From an uncultured Opitutia bacterium (GTDB lineage Bacteria > Verrucomicrobiota > Verrucomicrobiia > Opitutales > Opitutaceae): a stretch of 64,000 nt of DNA. Location of the stretch: contig CAIUWA010000005.1 in the NCBI GenBank assembly GCA_903902745.1, positions 1 to 64,000 on the forward strand. The letters run 5' to 3'. Positions 1 to 10,539 of the stretch are shown here, piece by piece (position 1 is the first letter of the stretch; each line of letters starts with the position of its first letter). A program made the translations under genes and the position numbers. The notes below the pieces were generated by a model. It ran no database searches and was not told the origin of the DNA. It saw only the letters and a list, made by a program, of their open reading frames with translations.

Positions 1-1857
<1,857 letters not shown>

Positions 1858-1861
1858 GAAC

Positions 1862-1880
1862 CCTGAGCCTGTCGAAGGGC
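1862..1880. repeat. Short dispersed repeat, CCCTGAGCCTGTCGAAGGG type
   Basis: A 19-bp motif just after the pyrophosphatase stop whose ends CCCT/AGGG can pair. Close relatives (GAGCCTGTCGAA core) occur inside coding sequence near 38897, 38955-38985 and 46308-46325, in both orientations. Function unknown; probably a small dispersed repeat. Confidence 0.55.
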
Positions 1881-1924
1881 TGACAACTCATCATCGTAGC
1901 GCGGGTCTCGGACCCGCCCTTTGG

Positions 1925-1953
1925 AGGCCGCGGCTAACCCCGCGGCCTTTTTT
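1925..1953 (+). terminator. Intrinsic terminator of hppA
   Basis: Perfect 9-bp stem AGGCCGCGG / CCGCGGCCT with a 6-nt loop, followed by a run of six T. It lies about 70 bp after the hppA stop and fits a strong Rho-independent terminator. Confidence 0.85.
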
Positions 1954-2008
1954 GTTTTCCAGACTTCAGCTTCACCCTCCGCGATCTGGCAGTGAATCCA
2001 TTGAATGA

Positions 2009-2102
2009 GGTGGAGCGCATTGTCCCTAACGCGCTGAAAGCGCCCTGCCCGCATTGAAGGAAAGGCAAAGCCAAACAATGCGTTAGGGACAACGCGTTCG
2101 AC
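2009..2102. repeat. AACGCGTT-type palindromic element, copy 1
   Basis: Inverted pair of short palindromes: GGTGGAGCGCATTGTCC at the left and the inverse (GGGACAACGCGTTC) at the right, with a spacer that includes the family's conserved AGCCAAACAA inner sequence. Same family as elements at 7405, 23231, 36307, 48727 and 52333. It fills most of the gap upstream of the thioredoxin gene. Confidence 0.8.
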
Positions 2103-2198
2103 TTTCCGGTATCGTCCAAAACCAAAAACTCGCCACCTCCTGCAACGCACCCTTGCACCCACGGCCATCGTCCGCACATTGTCCCCACTCCATTCCCG

Positions 2199-3038
2199 AT
2201 GAAAATTAAAACCCTCCTCGCCGGCGCCGCGCTCTTTTTTCTGTCCTGCCATGCCCCGCTCTTCGCCGCCGAACAGGGGAAGATCACGACCGAGCTCTCC
2301 GCCCTCGTCGAAAAAATCAACGCCAAGCTCGCGGCGGGGAAGTCCACCGAGGCCGACCTCGCCGGCGAAATCAAGGAGTTCGACGCGTTGCTCGCCGCCC
2401 ACCAGGGCGAAAAAACCGATGAGGCGAGCCAGATCCTCGTGATGAAGGCGAGTGTCTACCTCATGGTCCTGCACGATGCCGGCAAGGCCCTGCCCCTGAT
2501 CCGGCAGCTCAAGACCGATTTTCCCGAGACCACCCTGGGCCGCCAGGCGGACGAGATGATCGCCAGCGTCGAAAAACAAGCCGAGCAGCAGAAAATCCAG
2601 AGCAGCCTCGTCATCGGCTCGGTCTTTCCCGATTTCGCCGAGCAAGACACTTCCGGCCGGCAGCTCTCGATCGCGAATTACCAGGGCAAGGTCGTGTTGC
2701 TCGACTTCTGGGCCACCTGGTGCCCTCCCTGCCTCGCCGAACTGCCCAACGTGGTGAAGACCTACCAGGCCCAGCATGCCAAGGGCTTCGAGATCATCGG
2801 CATCAGCCTCGACCGGGAGGGGGACGGTGGCAAACTTGCGCTGTTCACCAAGGAGCATGCCATGCCGTGGGTGCAGTTCTTCGATGGGAAGTACTGGGCC
2901 AACAAGCTCGCGGTCAAATACGGCGTCGATAGCATCCCCTGCACCTATCTCCTCGATGGCACAGGCCGGATTATCGGCAAGGATCTGCGCGGCGAGGATC
3001 TCAACCTGGCCGTGGCCAAGGCGCTCGCCGCCAAATAG
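2199..3038 (+). CDS. TlpA-like exported thioredoxin-fold protein
   Basis: A 279-residue protein starting with a signal peptide (MKIKTLLAGAALFFLSC..., cleavage probably after AAEQ-proximal Ala). Residues about 30-130 form a helical segment with alternating charges; residues about 140-279 are a TlpA/AhpC-type thioredoxin fold with the redox motif WCPPC (around residue 175) in FWATWCPPCLAELP. Such proteins act in the periplasm as thiol reductants or in cytochrome c maturation; the substrate cannot be told from sequence. It stands alone between a palindromic element and an MFS gene, so there is no cytochrome context to strengthen a ccm role. Confidence 0.85.
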   Translation: MKIKTLLAGAALFFLSCHAPLFAAEQGKITTELSALVEKINAKLAAGKSTEADLAGEIKEFDALLAAHQGEKTDEASQILVMKASVYLMVLHDAGKALPLIRQLKTDFPETTLGRQADEMIASVEKQAEQQKIQSSLVIGSVFPDFAEQDTSGRQLSIANYQGKVVLLDFWATWCPPCLAELPNVVKTYQAQHAKGFEIIGISLDREGDGGKLALFTKEHAMPWVQFFDGKYWANKLAVKYGVDSIPCTYLLDGTGRIIGKDLRGEDLNLAVAKALAAK

Positions 3039-3068
3039 GCGGTGGATCCCCATGACATTTCCGAGAAT

Positions 3069-3138
3069 GTGGGAGGGGCTTGATGCCCCGAGCTTTGAGA
3101 CGGACTGATGAAGCGTCGGGGCAGCAAGCCCCTCCCGC
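3069..3138. repeat. REP-like inverted pair, GTGGGAGGGGCTTGATGCCCC
   Basis: The left unit begins GTGGGAGGGGCTTG and the right unit is its inverse (CAAGCCCCTCCCGC) after a spacer of about 30 bp; each unit contains its own GGGGC...GCCCC hairpin. The layout is that of a REPIN between convergent-neutral genes. Confidence 0.65.
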
Positions 3139-3186
3139 ATTTTCTCTGCTGGCCAGCGGATGGAGGAAGCACTCAATTGATATCCC

Positions 3187-4416
3187 ATGAGTCGCCGTGA
3201 GCTCTCCCCGCGGGCGCTGCTGTTCATCCTTACCGGGCTGAACCTGTTCAACTATCTCGACCGGTTCGTGCTGCCCGCCGTGCTGACGCGCCTGCGCGGC
3301 GACCTCGGCCTCAACGGCGACCAGGCCGGCACACTGGCCACCGCTTTTCTGGCCGGCTATTTCGTCACCTCGCCGTTCTTCGGCTACCTCGGTGACCGCT
3401 GGCCGCGGAAATGGCTGATCGCCGCGGGCATTTTCATCTGGAGTGTCGGCACGGTGATGACCGGCTTCGCGCACAGTTACGGCGAAATGCTCGCGTGGCG
3501 CGCACTCGTCGGCGTGGGCGAGGCCAGCTACGCCACGATCAGCCCGGGACTCATCTCGGACGCCTATCCCGCGGCCCGGCGCAACAACGCCCTGACCATT
3601 TTCTATGTCGCCATCCCCGTCGGCGCCGCCCTCGGCAACATCCTCGGCGGCTGGATCGCGGCGCACTGGACCTGGCGGGATGCGTTTTTCTGGGCAGGCG
3701 CGCCGGGTCTCGTGCTCGCCCTGGTGCTGCTGCCGTTTGCCGAACCGCGTCGCGGGGGCTCCGATGGCGGGACCGCAGCAGCCACGAAGCCCCGGGTCCG
3801 CGATGTCCTGAAGCTCTTCACCCTGCCCTCCTACCTGCTGGTCGTGCTCGGCTACACCGCCTACACTTTCGCGCAGGGTGGATTCGGTCACTGGGCGCCG
3901 GCCTACCTGCAGGAAGTCCACGGCGTGCCCGTGGAATCGGCGGGGCTTTTCTTCGGCGCTACCCTCGTTGTCTCCGGCCTGATCGGCACGCTGATCGGCG
4001 GTTATGCCGCCACCGCCTGGCAGCGGCGCCATCCCTCCGGCTACGCCCTGACCATGGGGCTCTCCGTGCTGATTTCTGTGCCGCTGGCCTTCATCGCTTT
4101 CCTCACGCCCGACAAGTCGCTCTCCATGGCCGCCCTTGGCGCCTGCATGTTCTTCACCTTCATCTCCACCGGTCCCACCAACACGCTGATCCTCGAGACC
4201 GTGCCGGTGAACCTGCGCGCCAGCGCCATGGCGATGTCGATCTTCATGATCCACCTGTTTGGCGACCTGTGGTCGCCCAAGCTCGTGGGCCGGCTGGCCG
4301 ACACCTCGGGACTGGGCCGCGCCGTCCTGATCCTGCCCGGCGCCCTGTTCGTCGCCGCCATCCTCTGGCTCGTGCTGGCCGGCAGACAGGCGCGCCACCG
4401 CGCCTCCGCCGTTTGA
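3187..4416 (+). CDS. MFS transporter, spinster-like
   Basis: A 409-residue polytopic inner-membrane protein with about 12 hydrophobic helices. The N-terminus has NLFNYLDRFVLPAVL and a loop 2-3 signature GYLGDRWPRKW, typical of the major facilitator superfamily; the YLDR segment resembles the spinster-like branch. Helix 4/5 has RALVGVGEASYATISPGLISD. The substrate is not deducible. ATG chosen at the first Met after the palindromic element. The downstream gene cluster is convergent. Confidence 0.85.
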   Translation: MSRRELSPRALLFILTGLNLFNYLDRFVLPAVLTRLRGDLGLNGDQAGTLATAFLAGYFVTSPFFGYLGDRWPRKWLIAAGIFIWSVGTVMTGFAHSYGEMLAWRALVGVGEASYATISPGLISDAYPAARRNNALTIFYVAIPVGAALGNILGGWIAAHWTWRDAFFWAGAPGLVLALVLLPFAEPRRGGSDGGTAAATKPRVRDVLKLFTLPSYLLVVLGYTAYTFAQGGFGHWAPAYLQEVHGVPVESAGLFFGATLVVSGLIGTLIGGYAATAWQRRHPSGYALTMGLSVLISVPLAFIAFLTPDKSLSMAALGACMFFTFISTGPTNTLILETVPVNLRASAMAMSIFMIHLFGDLWSPKLVGRLADTSGLGRAVLILPGALFVAAILWLVLAGRQARHRASAV

Positions 4417-4510
4417 TTCGGATGTCCGCCTCGTGCCTTCGCTTCTTCGTGGTTAAACCGGCCGGGCGCACCTGGTCGAGGTTGCGAGCGGAAGATTGCT
4501 TCCGGCGACC

Positions 4511-5059
4511 CTAGCGAATGACTTCGATCGAGGTCGCGCGAAGCCTCACGTTCATCGGCCGGCCCGCCCCGGCGGTGGAGATGGTGAGTTCCTCCAGGCT
4601 GATGTAGGGCCAGAGTTTCTCCAGTTCCGGGTAGAATTTGGCCATGATCAGCTTCCAGTCCGCCTCGGTGTTGGCGGCCGTGATATTCGCCGTGACTGAA
4701 TGAGTGGCGAACTGCCCCGAACTTTTGGACGCCTCGGTCGAAATGGTCACCCGGTTGCCAAACGCTTCCTTCGCCAGCCGGTCGATCACCCCAAGCAGGA
4801 GGTTGGCATTATAGGTCTTGAGTGAATCGAGCTTGGTCGCGGCCGCCTTCGTCCGCGCGTCGATGGAATCACTCTTGCCCAGCCAGGCCGCCTGCGTGGC
4901 CAGGGTGTCGTTGGCGGATTTCGCCGCCAGCCAGAATAGGCGGGCCCGTCCGCTGAACGACGAAAACCAGATGGCGACGGTGGCCACAAAAAATGCCAGG
5001 AGGAGCAACTTTTCCCGCAATTGGCGGGCCAGGAAAAAGGCTTTGAAAGCTTTGAACAT
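4511..5059 (-). CDS. gspM: Type II secretion system protein M-like
   Basis: A 182-residue protein with a short cytoplasmic N-terminus, one membrane helix (residues about 18-36, LLLLAFFVATVAIWF) and a periplasmic domain. No strong motif is visible, but its position as the last gene of G-H-I-J-K-L-M, 2 bp after the GspL-like gene, and the bitopic topology match GspM, which stabilises GspL and the inner-membrane platform. Assignment rests mainly on synteny and topology. Confidence 0.65.
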   Translation of the reverse strand: MFKAFKAFFLARQLREKLLLLAFFVATVAIWFSSFSGRARLFWLAAKSANDTLATQAAWLGKSDSIDARTKAAATKLDSLKTYNANLLLGVIDRLAKEAFGNRVTISTEASKSSGQFATHSVTANITAANTEADWKLIMAKFYPELEKLWPYISLEELTISTAGAGRPMNVRLRATSIEVIR

Positions 5060-5061
5060 GG

Positions 5062-6207
5062 TCAGGTCGCCGGCTTGATGGCGTCGGGCTTGAAGGTGAT
5101 GTACAACGTGAAGGTGGTCATCCCGCGCACCGTGCTCGGCTTGGGGATCTTGGCTTCCTGCACTGACGGCAGCTTCTCGAGCGCCATGCGGTAGACTTCC
5201 ATTTCACCGGAATTCGGGGTCTGCGCATCAATCTGCAGGCTGGTCACGCCGTTGGTCGTGTTCGAGAGGATCCGCGTAAAAATAATGCTGCCGCGCTTTT
5301 CCGCCCCCCCGATCATCTGCACCATTTCCAGCGGCAACAGTCGCTTGGTGGAGAGTTCCTCGATCCGATTGGCGAAATCATTCGCCGCCATGACCCTCGA
5401 CACCAGCGGCGCCTGGACACTGATGCGGGTCGCCTGGGTCTTGAGCCAGAAGGCGCGCCCGCCGATGACGGCAAATTCGGCCAATCCCAATAGCACCAGC
5501 GCCGCGGCACAGCCCGCCAGCACCCGCCACAGCAGGAGGTCGCGGGCCTGGCTGCGACGCAGGGCCGCCAGTTCCGCCTTGTCCCGCACGTCCAGCGCCG
5601 CAGTCCCCGCCACGGGCAGGCGGGCGGAGAATTCACCGGCGCGAAACAGGAAGGCCTTCTCGTCGGGGGACACCGTGATTTCGGGCTGCGCCGTGAGATC
5701 GATGACCACGCGGCTGCCGCCCGCGGCCCGCAGCAACTCGTCGCGTGTCAGCGCCCGGTCGGCCTCGGTCGCATCCGGGGCCAGCGTCCGGGTCAGCACC
5801 ACTGTGGGCACAGGCCCGCTTTCCCAGTAAACCATGGTGAGCCCGTCGGCCGTGGGGAAAAGCAAGGCGGTGGCGGGTTCATGCTCCACCCCGAGCACGG
5901 CGGCGAAGGCTGGCGCCACGAGTTCCGCCTGCTTCCAGTCCGCGGTCTGCTCAGCAGTGAAACGCTTCCGATAGGAGGCGAAGATCAGCGCCTGGGGTGC
6001 TCCGGGGGCCCAATAATAGCCGTGATAAAGCTGCGCCGGGGGAAACGGCGAGAGCGTTTCCAGGGCGAGTTCCACCTGCGCGGCGACATCAGCCGCGGTG
6101 GCCGCACCGTCCACGGACACCACGCGCACAAAAAACCGATGGTCCGGCAGCAGCACGACCCGGGGGGCGGGCGGCCCGGATTTGATAAAATCAATCAACT
6201 TGGTCAT
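5062..6207 (-). CDS. gspL: Type II secretion system protein L-like
   Basis: A 381-residue bitopic protein. Residues 1-200 form a cytoplasmic domain of actin-like layout (starts MTKLIDFIKSGPPAPRVVLL), residues about 218-245 a membrane helix (LLLWRVLAGCAAALVLLGLAEF) and the rest a periplasmic domain with PilN/GspL-like pattern (QIDAQTPNSGEMEVYRMALEKLP). GspL recruits the secretion ATPase GspE to the membrane. It overlaps the gspK stop by 4 bp (ATGA), indicating translational coupling. No GspE or GspF gene is in this window. Confidence 0.7.
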   Translation of the reverse strand: MTKLIDFIKSGPPAPRVVLLPDHRFFVRVVSVDGAATAADVAAQVELALETLSPFPPAQLYHGYYWAPGAPQALIFASYRKRFTAEQTADWKQAELVAPAFAAVLGVEHEPATALLFPTADGLTMVYWESGPVPTVVLTRTLAPDATEADRALTRDELLRAAGGSRVVIDLTAQPEITVSPDEKAFLFRAGEFSARLPVAGTAALDVRDKAELAALRRSQARDLLLWRVLAGCAAALVLLGLAEFAVIGGRAFWLKTQATRISVQAPLVSRVMAANDFANRIEELSTKRLLPLEMVQMIGGAEKRGSIIFTRILSNTTNGVTSLQIDAQTPNSGEMEVYRMALEKLPSVQEAKIPKPSTVRGMTTFTLYITFKPDAIKPAT

Positions 6208-7556
6208 TCGGCGGGTTTGGGCGGGGGGGCAACGGGTGTGGGGTCATTATTCTCGCTAATTTCAAGGACTGTAAAGGGGTAGTTCAGACTGGCGGCACTG
6301 GTGCCGTTGGCGTTCGCCGCGCCGGCAGCGGCGCCGCCGCGTCCGCCCGCCCGCGCACCCGGGTTGTTGGCGCGGGCGGCATTGTTGGCTGGGGCGGCAT
6401 TCGCAGTTGGCGTCGGATTCGTCGTGGCAGACGCCCCGGAGGCGGGGTTGGTTGCATTTGTTTGCACGGTTTGCGCCGCCTGCTGGCCGGGAAGGGTGAC
6501 AACCGTGTTGAGCTGGTAGACGGCCCGGCCGTCGTGAACGGTGATGTGAATCCGGAGCGCGCTGATCTGCGTGCCGAAAACCGCCGGGTTGCCCTGGCCG
6601 AGGATCGTCGCGGCATCGGTCACCGAGCGGAAATACTGCGGACCCTTGGCTTCATAGGCACCGGCGCCACTGACATAATCATTCAGGTGTTGCTGCTGGG
6701 TCGCGTCGAACTGGCCCAGGGCCGCCAACACATCGGGGCGCGCACTATTAATGTTGGGCTGACGGTAACTCAGCAGCGAAAAGGTGTCGGCAAAACGGTG
6801 CCACAGTTCGTTGGGCCGGCCGTCCTCGCCGTAAAACATGTCCCGGGCGACATCGATCGCCGCCAGTTCGTCGAAGGAACGCAGCGAACGGCCGGGCGGG
6901 GCGTAAGGCAGGGTCGCCTGGTCGTAGTCCGGCGTGAAGGTGCCGGTCGGCGTGTAGTTCGGCTTCATCCAGCCCAGCAAGGCGTCCGCCAGCTTCTGGG
7001 CGTCCAGCGGCTGGATCTCCCAGACATCGAAGACGGCCAGCAGCGTGGCGTTGTCGACATTCGGCAGCGAGATTTTGCCGCTCTCGTCCTCAAACGCCAC
7101 CTCCACCGTGTGGCCTTCCCCGGGCTTCCAGTCGGCAAAGGTGAGTGGGTCGCCCCAGCCTTCCGCGGGACTGCGCAACGCCCCGACCGTCTGGTTGAAG
7201 CACGACAGCACGGAGAGCGTGACCTCGAGCGCCGAATAAGCCTCCGACCGCAAGCGACGGGCGTCGGCCTCCCGCGCCGCGACAATCAAATCGCTGCTGG
7301 CCTTGTTGAGGAAGGCCGTGAGCGCGAATGCGGTGAGGACCAGCGTGACGAGGACAATCACCAGCACGGAGCCCTGCATGGCGGATCGGCGACTGGGGCT
7401 CAGAGGTGGAGCAAGTTGTCCCCAACCCGCCGGATCGAGGCTGCGGCTTCGCCGCAACGCGTTGGGGACAACGCGTTCCACCCTCGAGCCCGGCACCGCA
7501 GCGAGGCCAGGGCTGTACGTATTGCCACCGGGGAGAAATTGGACGCGCGCTTTCAT
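6204..7556 (-). CDS. gspK: Type II secretion minor pseudopilin K-like, with repeat-derived leader
   Basis: A 450-residue protein. The prepilin helix is MQGSVLVIVLVTLVLTAFAL (from about residue 60), followed by a GspK-type body (GKISLPNVDNATLLAVFD, QKLADALLGWMKP, helix-hairpin-helix-like NINSARPDVLAALG) and an Ala/Asn/Gly-rich stretch (about residues 355-430) before a short C-terminal strand. GspK caps the pseudopilus tip. Residues about 24-54 are encoded by a palindromic repeat (VERVVPNAL). A shorter start at 7379 would give the leader MQG only; the ATG at 7556 lies 3 bp from the gspJ stop and is kept here because the neighbouring pseudopilins also have long leaders. Confidence 0.75.
   Translation of the reverse strand: MKARVQFLPGGNTYSPGLAAVPGSRVERVVPNALRRSRSLDPAGWGQLAPPLSPSRRSAMQGSVLVIVLVTLVLTAFALTAFLNKASSDLIVAAREADARRLRSEAYSALEVTLSVLSCFNQTVGALRSPAEGWGDPLTFADWKPGEGHTVEVAFEDESGKISLPNVDNATLLAVFDVWEIQPLDAQKLADALLGWMKPNYTPTGTFTPDYDQATLPYAPPGRSLRSFDELAAIDVARDMFYGEDGRPNELWHRFADTFSLLSYRQPNINSARPDVLAALGQFDATQQQHLNDYVSGAGAYEAKGPQYFRSVTDAATILGQGNPAVFGTQISALRIHITVHDGRAVYQLNTVVTLPGQQAAQTVQTNATNPASGASATTNPTPTANAAPANNAARANNPGARAGGRGGAAAGAANANGTSAASLNYPFTVLEISENNDPTPVAPPPKPAE
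7405..7482. repeat. AACGCGTT-type palindromic element, copy 2, inside gspK leader
   Basis: The left end GGTGGAGCAAGTTGTCCCC is mirrored by the right end GGGGACAACGCGTTCCACC; an extra hairpin GCGGCTTCGCCGC sits in the spacer. It is open in the gspK frame and so contributes residues to the pre-protein leader if the upstream ATG is used. Confidence 0.8.
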
Positions 7557-7558
7557 CC

Positions 7559-8293
7559 TTAGAATTGCGGCAGGCCCTCCGTGGCCGTCGGCAGGGTGAT
7601 GACGGTTTCGCGCGTCATCCGGTCGTAAGCGAATTTAAGCCGCAGGCGTTGCGGCGGCATCGGCTGGGCGCTGGAGTCCTTTTTCAGCGCGGTCTCCGTC
7701 GACCAGCTTTTCAAGTTGGCATCGTAGTAGTCGTAATTGAGCGCGGTCACGAGGGAGGAGATCACGGTCTCGCGCGGCGGATCGTCGGCGAACTTGGTTT
7801 CAAGGCTCGAATGCCAGAGCAGGATGAGCCCCTCTCCTTCGCGGGCCTGCAACGAGCAGACCACCTCCGGTAGCGGACGATTCTCCGGCCAGGCCACGAG
7901 CCGGCTGCCCGCGGGCAGCGCGAAGGTCAGCAGATTGTCGGGCGTGCCCGAGATCGGCTTGATCTCCGGCACCGTGATCGGCGTGTCGCCGAGGCGCACC
8001 GCCGGTGGCAGCGCCGCAGCGCGCAACTCCCGGTCGAGGTAGCGCGTCACCGCGACCACGTGCTGGTCGAAGAGGCGCCGGTCCGTGCCCCGGCCCCACA
8101 GTTCGCCCATCGAAAAAACCGTGGCGTTCATCACGATCAGGAGCATCGCCACCAAGGCGAGCGAGAGGAGTATTTCCAGCAGGGTGAATCCCTTGCCGCC
8201 GGAGTGGCGAAGCCGGGCGAAAAACCCCGGGACTCCACCGCGGAGGAAGGCGGACTTCACACGCGACCCGTGGTAGGCGTCCCTTGGGTTCAT
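7559..8293 (-). CDS. gspJ: Type II secretion minor pseudopilin J-like
   Basis: A 244-residue type IV pilin-like protein. A long basic leader (about 33 residues) ends in the prepilin peptidase site [19 protein letters not shown] with the conserved Glu at +5. The globular part contains LDRELRAAA and a GspJ-like C-terminus (RLRLKFAYDRM). GspJ bridges GspI and GspK in the pseudopilus tip. The start overlaps the gspI stop by 4 bp. Confidence 0.75.
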   Translation of the reverse strand: MNPRDAYHGSRVKSAFLRGGVPGFFARLRHSGGKGFTLLEILLSLALVAMLLIVMNATVFSMGELWGRGTDRRLFDQHVVAVTRYLDRELRAAALPPAVRLGDTPITVPEIKPISGTPDNLLTFALPAGSRLVAWPENRPLPEVVCSLQAREGEGLILLWHSSLETKFADDPPRETVISSLVTALNYDYYDANLKSWSTETALKKDSSAQPMPPQRLRLKFAYDRMTRETVITLPTATEGLPQF

Positions 8294-9159
8294 CGGCCTC
8301 CTCCTCCGGCTGGCACCGTATTGCGAAGCGGTTGATTGGCCCCGCCGGCAGCGCCCCCGCCTCCGGGCTGGCCACCGCCACCTTGCCCGCCGACCCGGCC
8401 GCCCGCACCCTGGCCTCCTGGGTTGCCGCCTCCACCCCTTTGAAAACCTCCGCCCCCCGGCGGGCCGGCGCCTCCGGTACCGTCGCCATTGCCTGGTCCA
8501 AGCCCATTGCCTCCACCACCATTGCGGCCGCCCCGACCACCCCGGCCGCCAGCGCCGCCGGCCCCACCGCCCCCACCGGCGCCGCGCCCACCGCGCCCAC
8601 CGCCGCCCAGACCGCCGCCGGCGGGGGCCGGACTGGCCGCCACAAAACCATTCGGTTGCTTGCCCTGGAGCTCGGCAATCCGGGCCTTTATGTCCTGCAG
8701 CAGCTTGTCGCGGTCCGTGGCATCGGACCAGGTGGGCCGCAGGACCATGAATGTTTGCGAAGTTTTCTGCGGCTCGCCCTGCCCGGACTCAGTGATCTCG
8801 CAGTTGAAGGTCACCGCAAAAAGATCGGGCATCGTGGCCGAGGGTTCGATGGTGGAGGTCCACCGCACATGGCGCCCGCCGGTGGAATCAAATTCCTCGC
8901 CGTCCTCGGCTTTTTGGAGATCCGTCTCGGCCAGCAGTGTGGCCCGGGCAAATTTCACGTCCTCATCCGACTCCCGGTTGCGCCGGATGCCTTCGTAACT
9001 GTTGAGGACGTTCGCGTAGGTCGCGAGGATCACGATGAACCCCATGGCAAAAATCGCCAGCGCCACCAGCACCTCGAGCAGCGAGAACGCCGCCGCGCCG
9101 CGCCGTGCACGGCGGCGCGGACCAGGGGCTCCAGGAAAGGCGAGGGCAACCAGAGGCAT
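8290..9159 (-). CDS. gspI: Type II secretion minor pseudopilin I-like with glycine-rich tail
   Basis: A 289-residue protein with basic leader RRRARRGAAA then FSLLEVLVALAIFAMGFIVIL, a class III signal and pilin helix with Glu+5. Residues about 40-185 form the pseudopilin body (NRESDEDVKFARATLLAET). The last ~100 residues are extremely Gly-rich with Arg, Asn, Pro and Gln, unlike the ~120-residue length usual for GspI. The tail is in a frame with strong G/C bias and might be partly disordered adhesive or a repeat expansion. Context between gspH and gspJ supports GspI. Confidence 0.7.
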   Translation of the reverse strand: MPLVALAFPGAPGPRRRARRGAAAFSLLEVLVALAIFAMGFIVILATYANVLNSYEGIRRNRESDEDVKFARATLLAETDLQKAEDGEEFDSTGGRHVRWTSTIEPSATMPDLFAVTFNCEITESGQGEPQKTSQTFMVLRPTWSDATDRDKLLQDIKARIAELQGKQPNGFVAASPAPAGGGLGGGGRGGRGAGGGGGAGGAGGRGGRGGRNGGGGNGLGPGNGDGTGGAGPPGGGGFQRGGGGNPGGQGAGGRVGGQGGGGQPGGGGAAGGANQPLRNTVPAGGGGR

Positions 9160-9165
9160 CGGCGG

Positions 9166-9741
9166 TCAGGGCTTGGGCGCCTCGAGTACCGGAGCACAGG
9201 TCCACGGGTCGATCGGCATGATGCTGGCGCTGCCATTGAGGCGGAACTGGACGCGGAAGGGCGAGCAGGTGCCGTCGGGATAAAACGTGACAAACGGGAG
9301 CGACTGGGTCTCGACCAGCACGCCGCCGAGCAAGATGGCGCTGCCACCCTTCTGCGCGGCGAGAAAATCGATGACCAGGTCGCTGCCGGCATTGGTCTGA
9401 TAGCTCCGCTTGCTGTCGATGGTGCTGGCCGTGAACGCCTGTTCCTTCGCATCAAAGCTCAGGCGCACCTCCACGTTTTTTTCGACCGCATACTGGCGGG
9501 CCTCAGTCAGGGCCTTGCGGAAAATTTCCACCGGAGTGGTCGGCCGGTCGCCCACCATCCGGCCGGCCCCGGCAATCAGGGCGCCAGAGAGCAGGGCAAT
9601 GAGGGCGATCGTGACCAGGATCTCGAGCAGCGTGAATCCGCCCGGTCTCCGCCGGGCCATGCGGCCGAGTCCGGCCAGGGCCAAAAAAGATCGCGGGCCG
9701 GTCTGGACGCGGGCGGTCAGCCGGCCGGATGGGGACGGCAT
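9166..9741 (-). CDS. gspH: Type II secretion minor pseudopilin H-like
   Basis: A 191-residue protein with the class III prepilin signal [22 protein letters not shown]. The ATG at 9741 is preceded by GGAG at 6-nt spacing and gives a ~33-residue leader; the internal ATG at 9660 would give a classic 7-residue leader but has no ribosome site. The C-terminal half (RYKIN-like strand pattern, FVTFYPDGTCSPFRVQF) matches GspH/FimT. A minor pseudopilin that starts pseudopilus assembly. Confidence 0.75.
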   Translation of the reverse strand: MPSPSGRLTARVQTGPRSFLALAGLGRMARRRPGGFTLLEILVTIALIALLSGALIAGAGRMVGDRPTTPVEIFRKALTEARQYAVEKNVEVRLSFDAKEQAFTASTIDSKRSYQTNAGSDLVIDFLAAQKGGSAILLGGVLVETQSLPFVTFYPDGTCSPFRVQFRLNGSASIMPIDPWTCAPVLEAPKP

Positions 9742-9753
9742 GGGAGGCTCCGT

Positions 9754-10254
9754 TTACTTCTGCGCGTCGCCTTCGGCGGGAGGCGGCCAGTTTCCGATGT
9801 CATCCGCCGTGCCGCTGATCCCGTCCGGTCCCATGGACCAAAGGTCGTAGTCGTCCTTGTTCTTCGTCCCCGGGTAGGCGTACTGATACTCCCGTCCCCA
9901 CGGATCCAGCGGCGGTTTGCCGGTGTTCGAATCGATGTACTTTCTGCGCCAGCGATCCGCCTTGCCGCTGGGTGCGGTCAGCAGCGCCTGCAGGCCTTCC
10001 GCCGTCGATGGGTAATCGCCCACGTCCAGTTTGTACGAAAAAAGCGCCGGTTTCATGCTCTCGCGCACCACCATGCGAGCGACCGTTTCCTGCTGATTGC
10101 CAAAGATGCCCTTGATGTTGCTGACCGCCACGCCCACCAGCAGGGCCATGATCGCGATCACCACCAGGATTTCCAGCAGGGTGAAGCCCGCGGCGGATGC
10201 GCGCGGGAAAGAACGACGGGGACGAAGGGCGGGGAATGATGGGAGGGAACTCAT
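9754..10254 (-). CDS. gspG: Type II secretion major pseudopilin G
   Basis: A 166-residue protein. Leader ends [24 protein letters not shown], then the GspG body with [29 protein letters not shown] and the C-terminal calcium loop [18 protein letters not shown], all hallmark GspG features. It forms the pseudopilus shaft. ATG at 10254 preferred over a TTG further upstream. First gene of the G-to-M cluster. Confidence 0.92.
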   Translation of the reverse strand: MSSLPSFPALRPRRSFPRASAAGFTLLEILVVIAIMALLVGVAVSNIKGIFGNQQETVARMVVRESMKPALFSYKLDVGDYPSTAEGLQALLTAPSGKADRWRRKYIDSNTGKPPLDPWGREYQYAYPGTKNKDDYDLWSMGPDGISGTADDIGNWPPPAEGDAQK

Positions 10255-10447
10255 GGCCGGTAAATGATAGGGGATGCGGGGCGTGTGTCGAGACGCTGGC
10301 AACCGATGAAAGTTGCAAGGATCCTGACCGTGCAGCGGCCGGCGCCGTTCAGTCTATTTGCCAGAATGCACCGGCCCGAAAGTGGCGCGGACCACCCATC
10401 CCTGTTGGCCGCTCGGTCTGCCCTTCATAAACAAGGCATCGGAGGAA

Positions 10448-10521
10448 TCACGCGAAGCCGCGAAGCTTTTTTGGGATCGCCCAGAAGCATTATCCTTCAC
10501 GCTCTTCGGGGCTTCGTGTGA
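10448..10521. repeat. Palindromic element with degenerate tandem arms
   Basis: Termini TCACGCGAAG and CTTCGTGTGA are inverted with one mismatch. Each arm is a degenerate short tandem array (GCGAAGC-like units) and the two arms face each other. Lies in the 285-bp gap upstream of gspG. One of a set with similar architecture but different sequence (18681, 29858, 38204, 47501, 57151). Confidence 0.6.
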
Positions 10522-10539
10522 ACCATCTCCGATACTGAC

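Noticed and set aside
8284-10239. 651-residue open frame on the plus strand across gspG-gspI
   Set aside because: Antisense to the clear pseudopilin genes; its sequence is low-complexity and has no family features, a shadow of high-GC coding.
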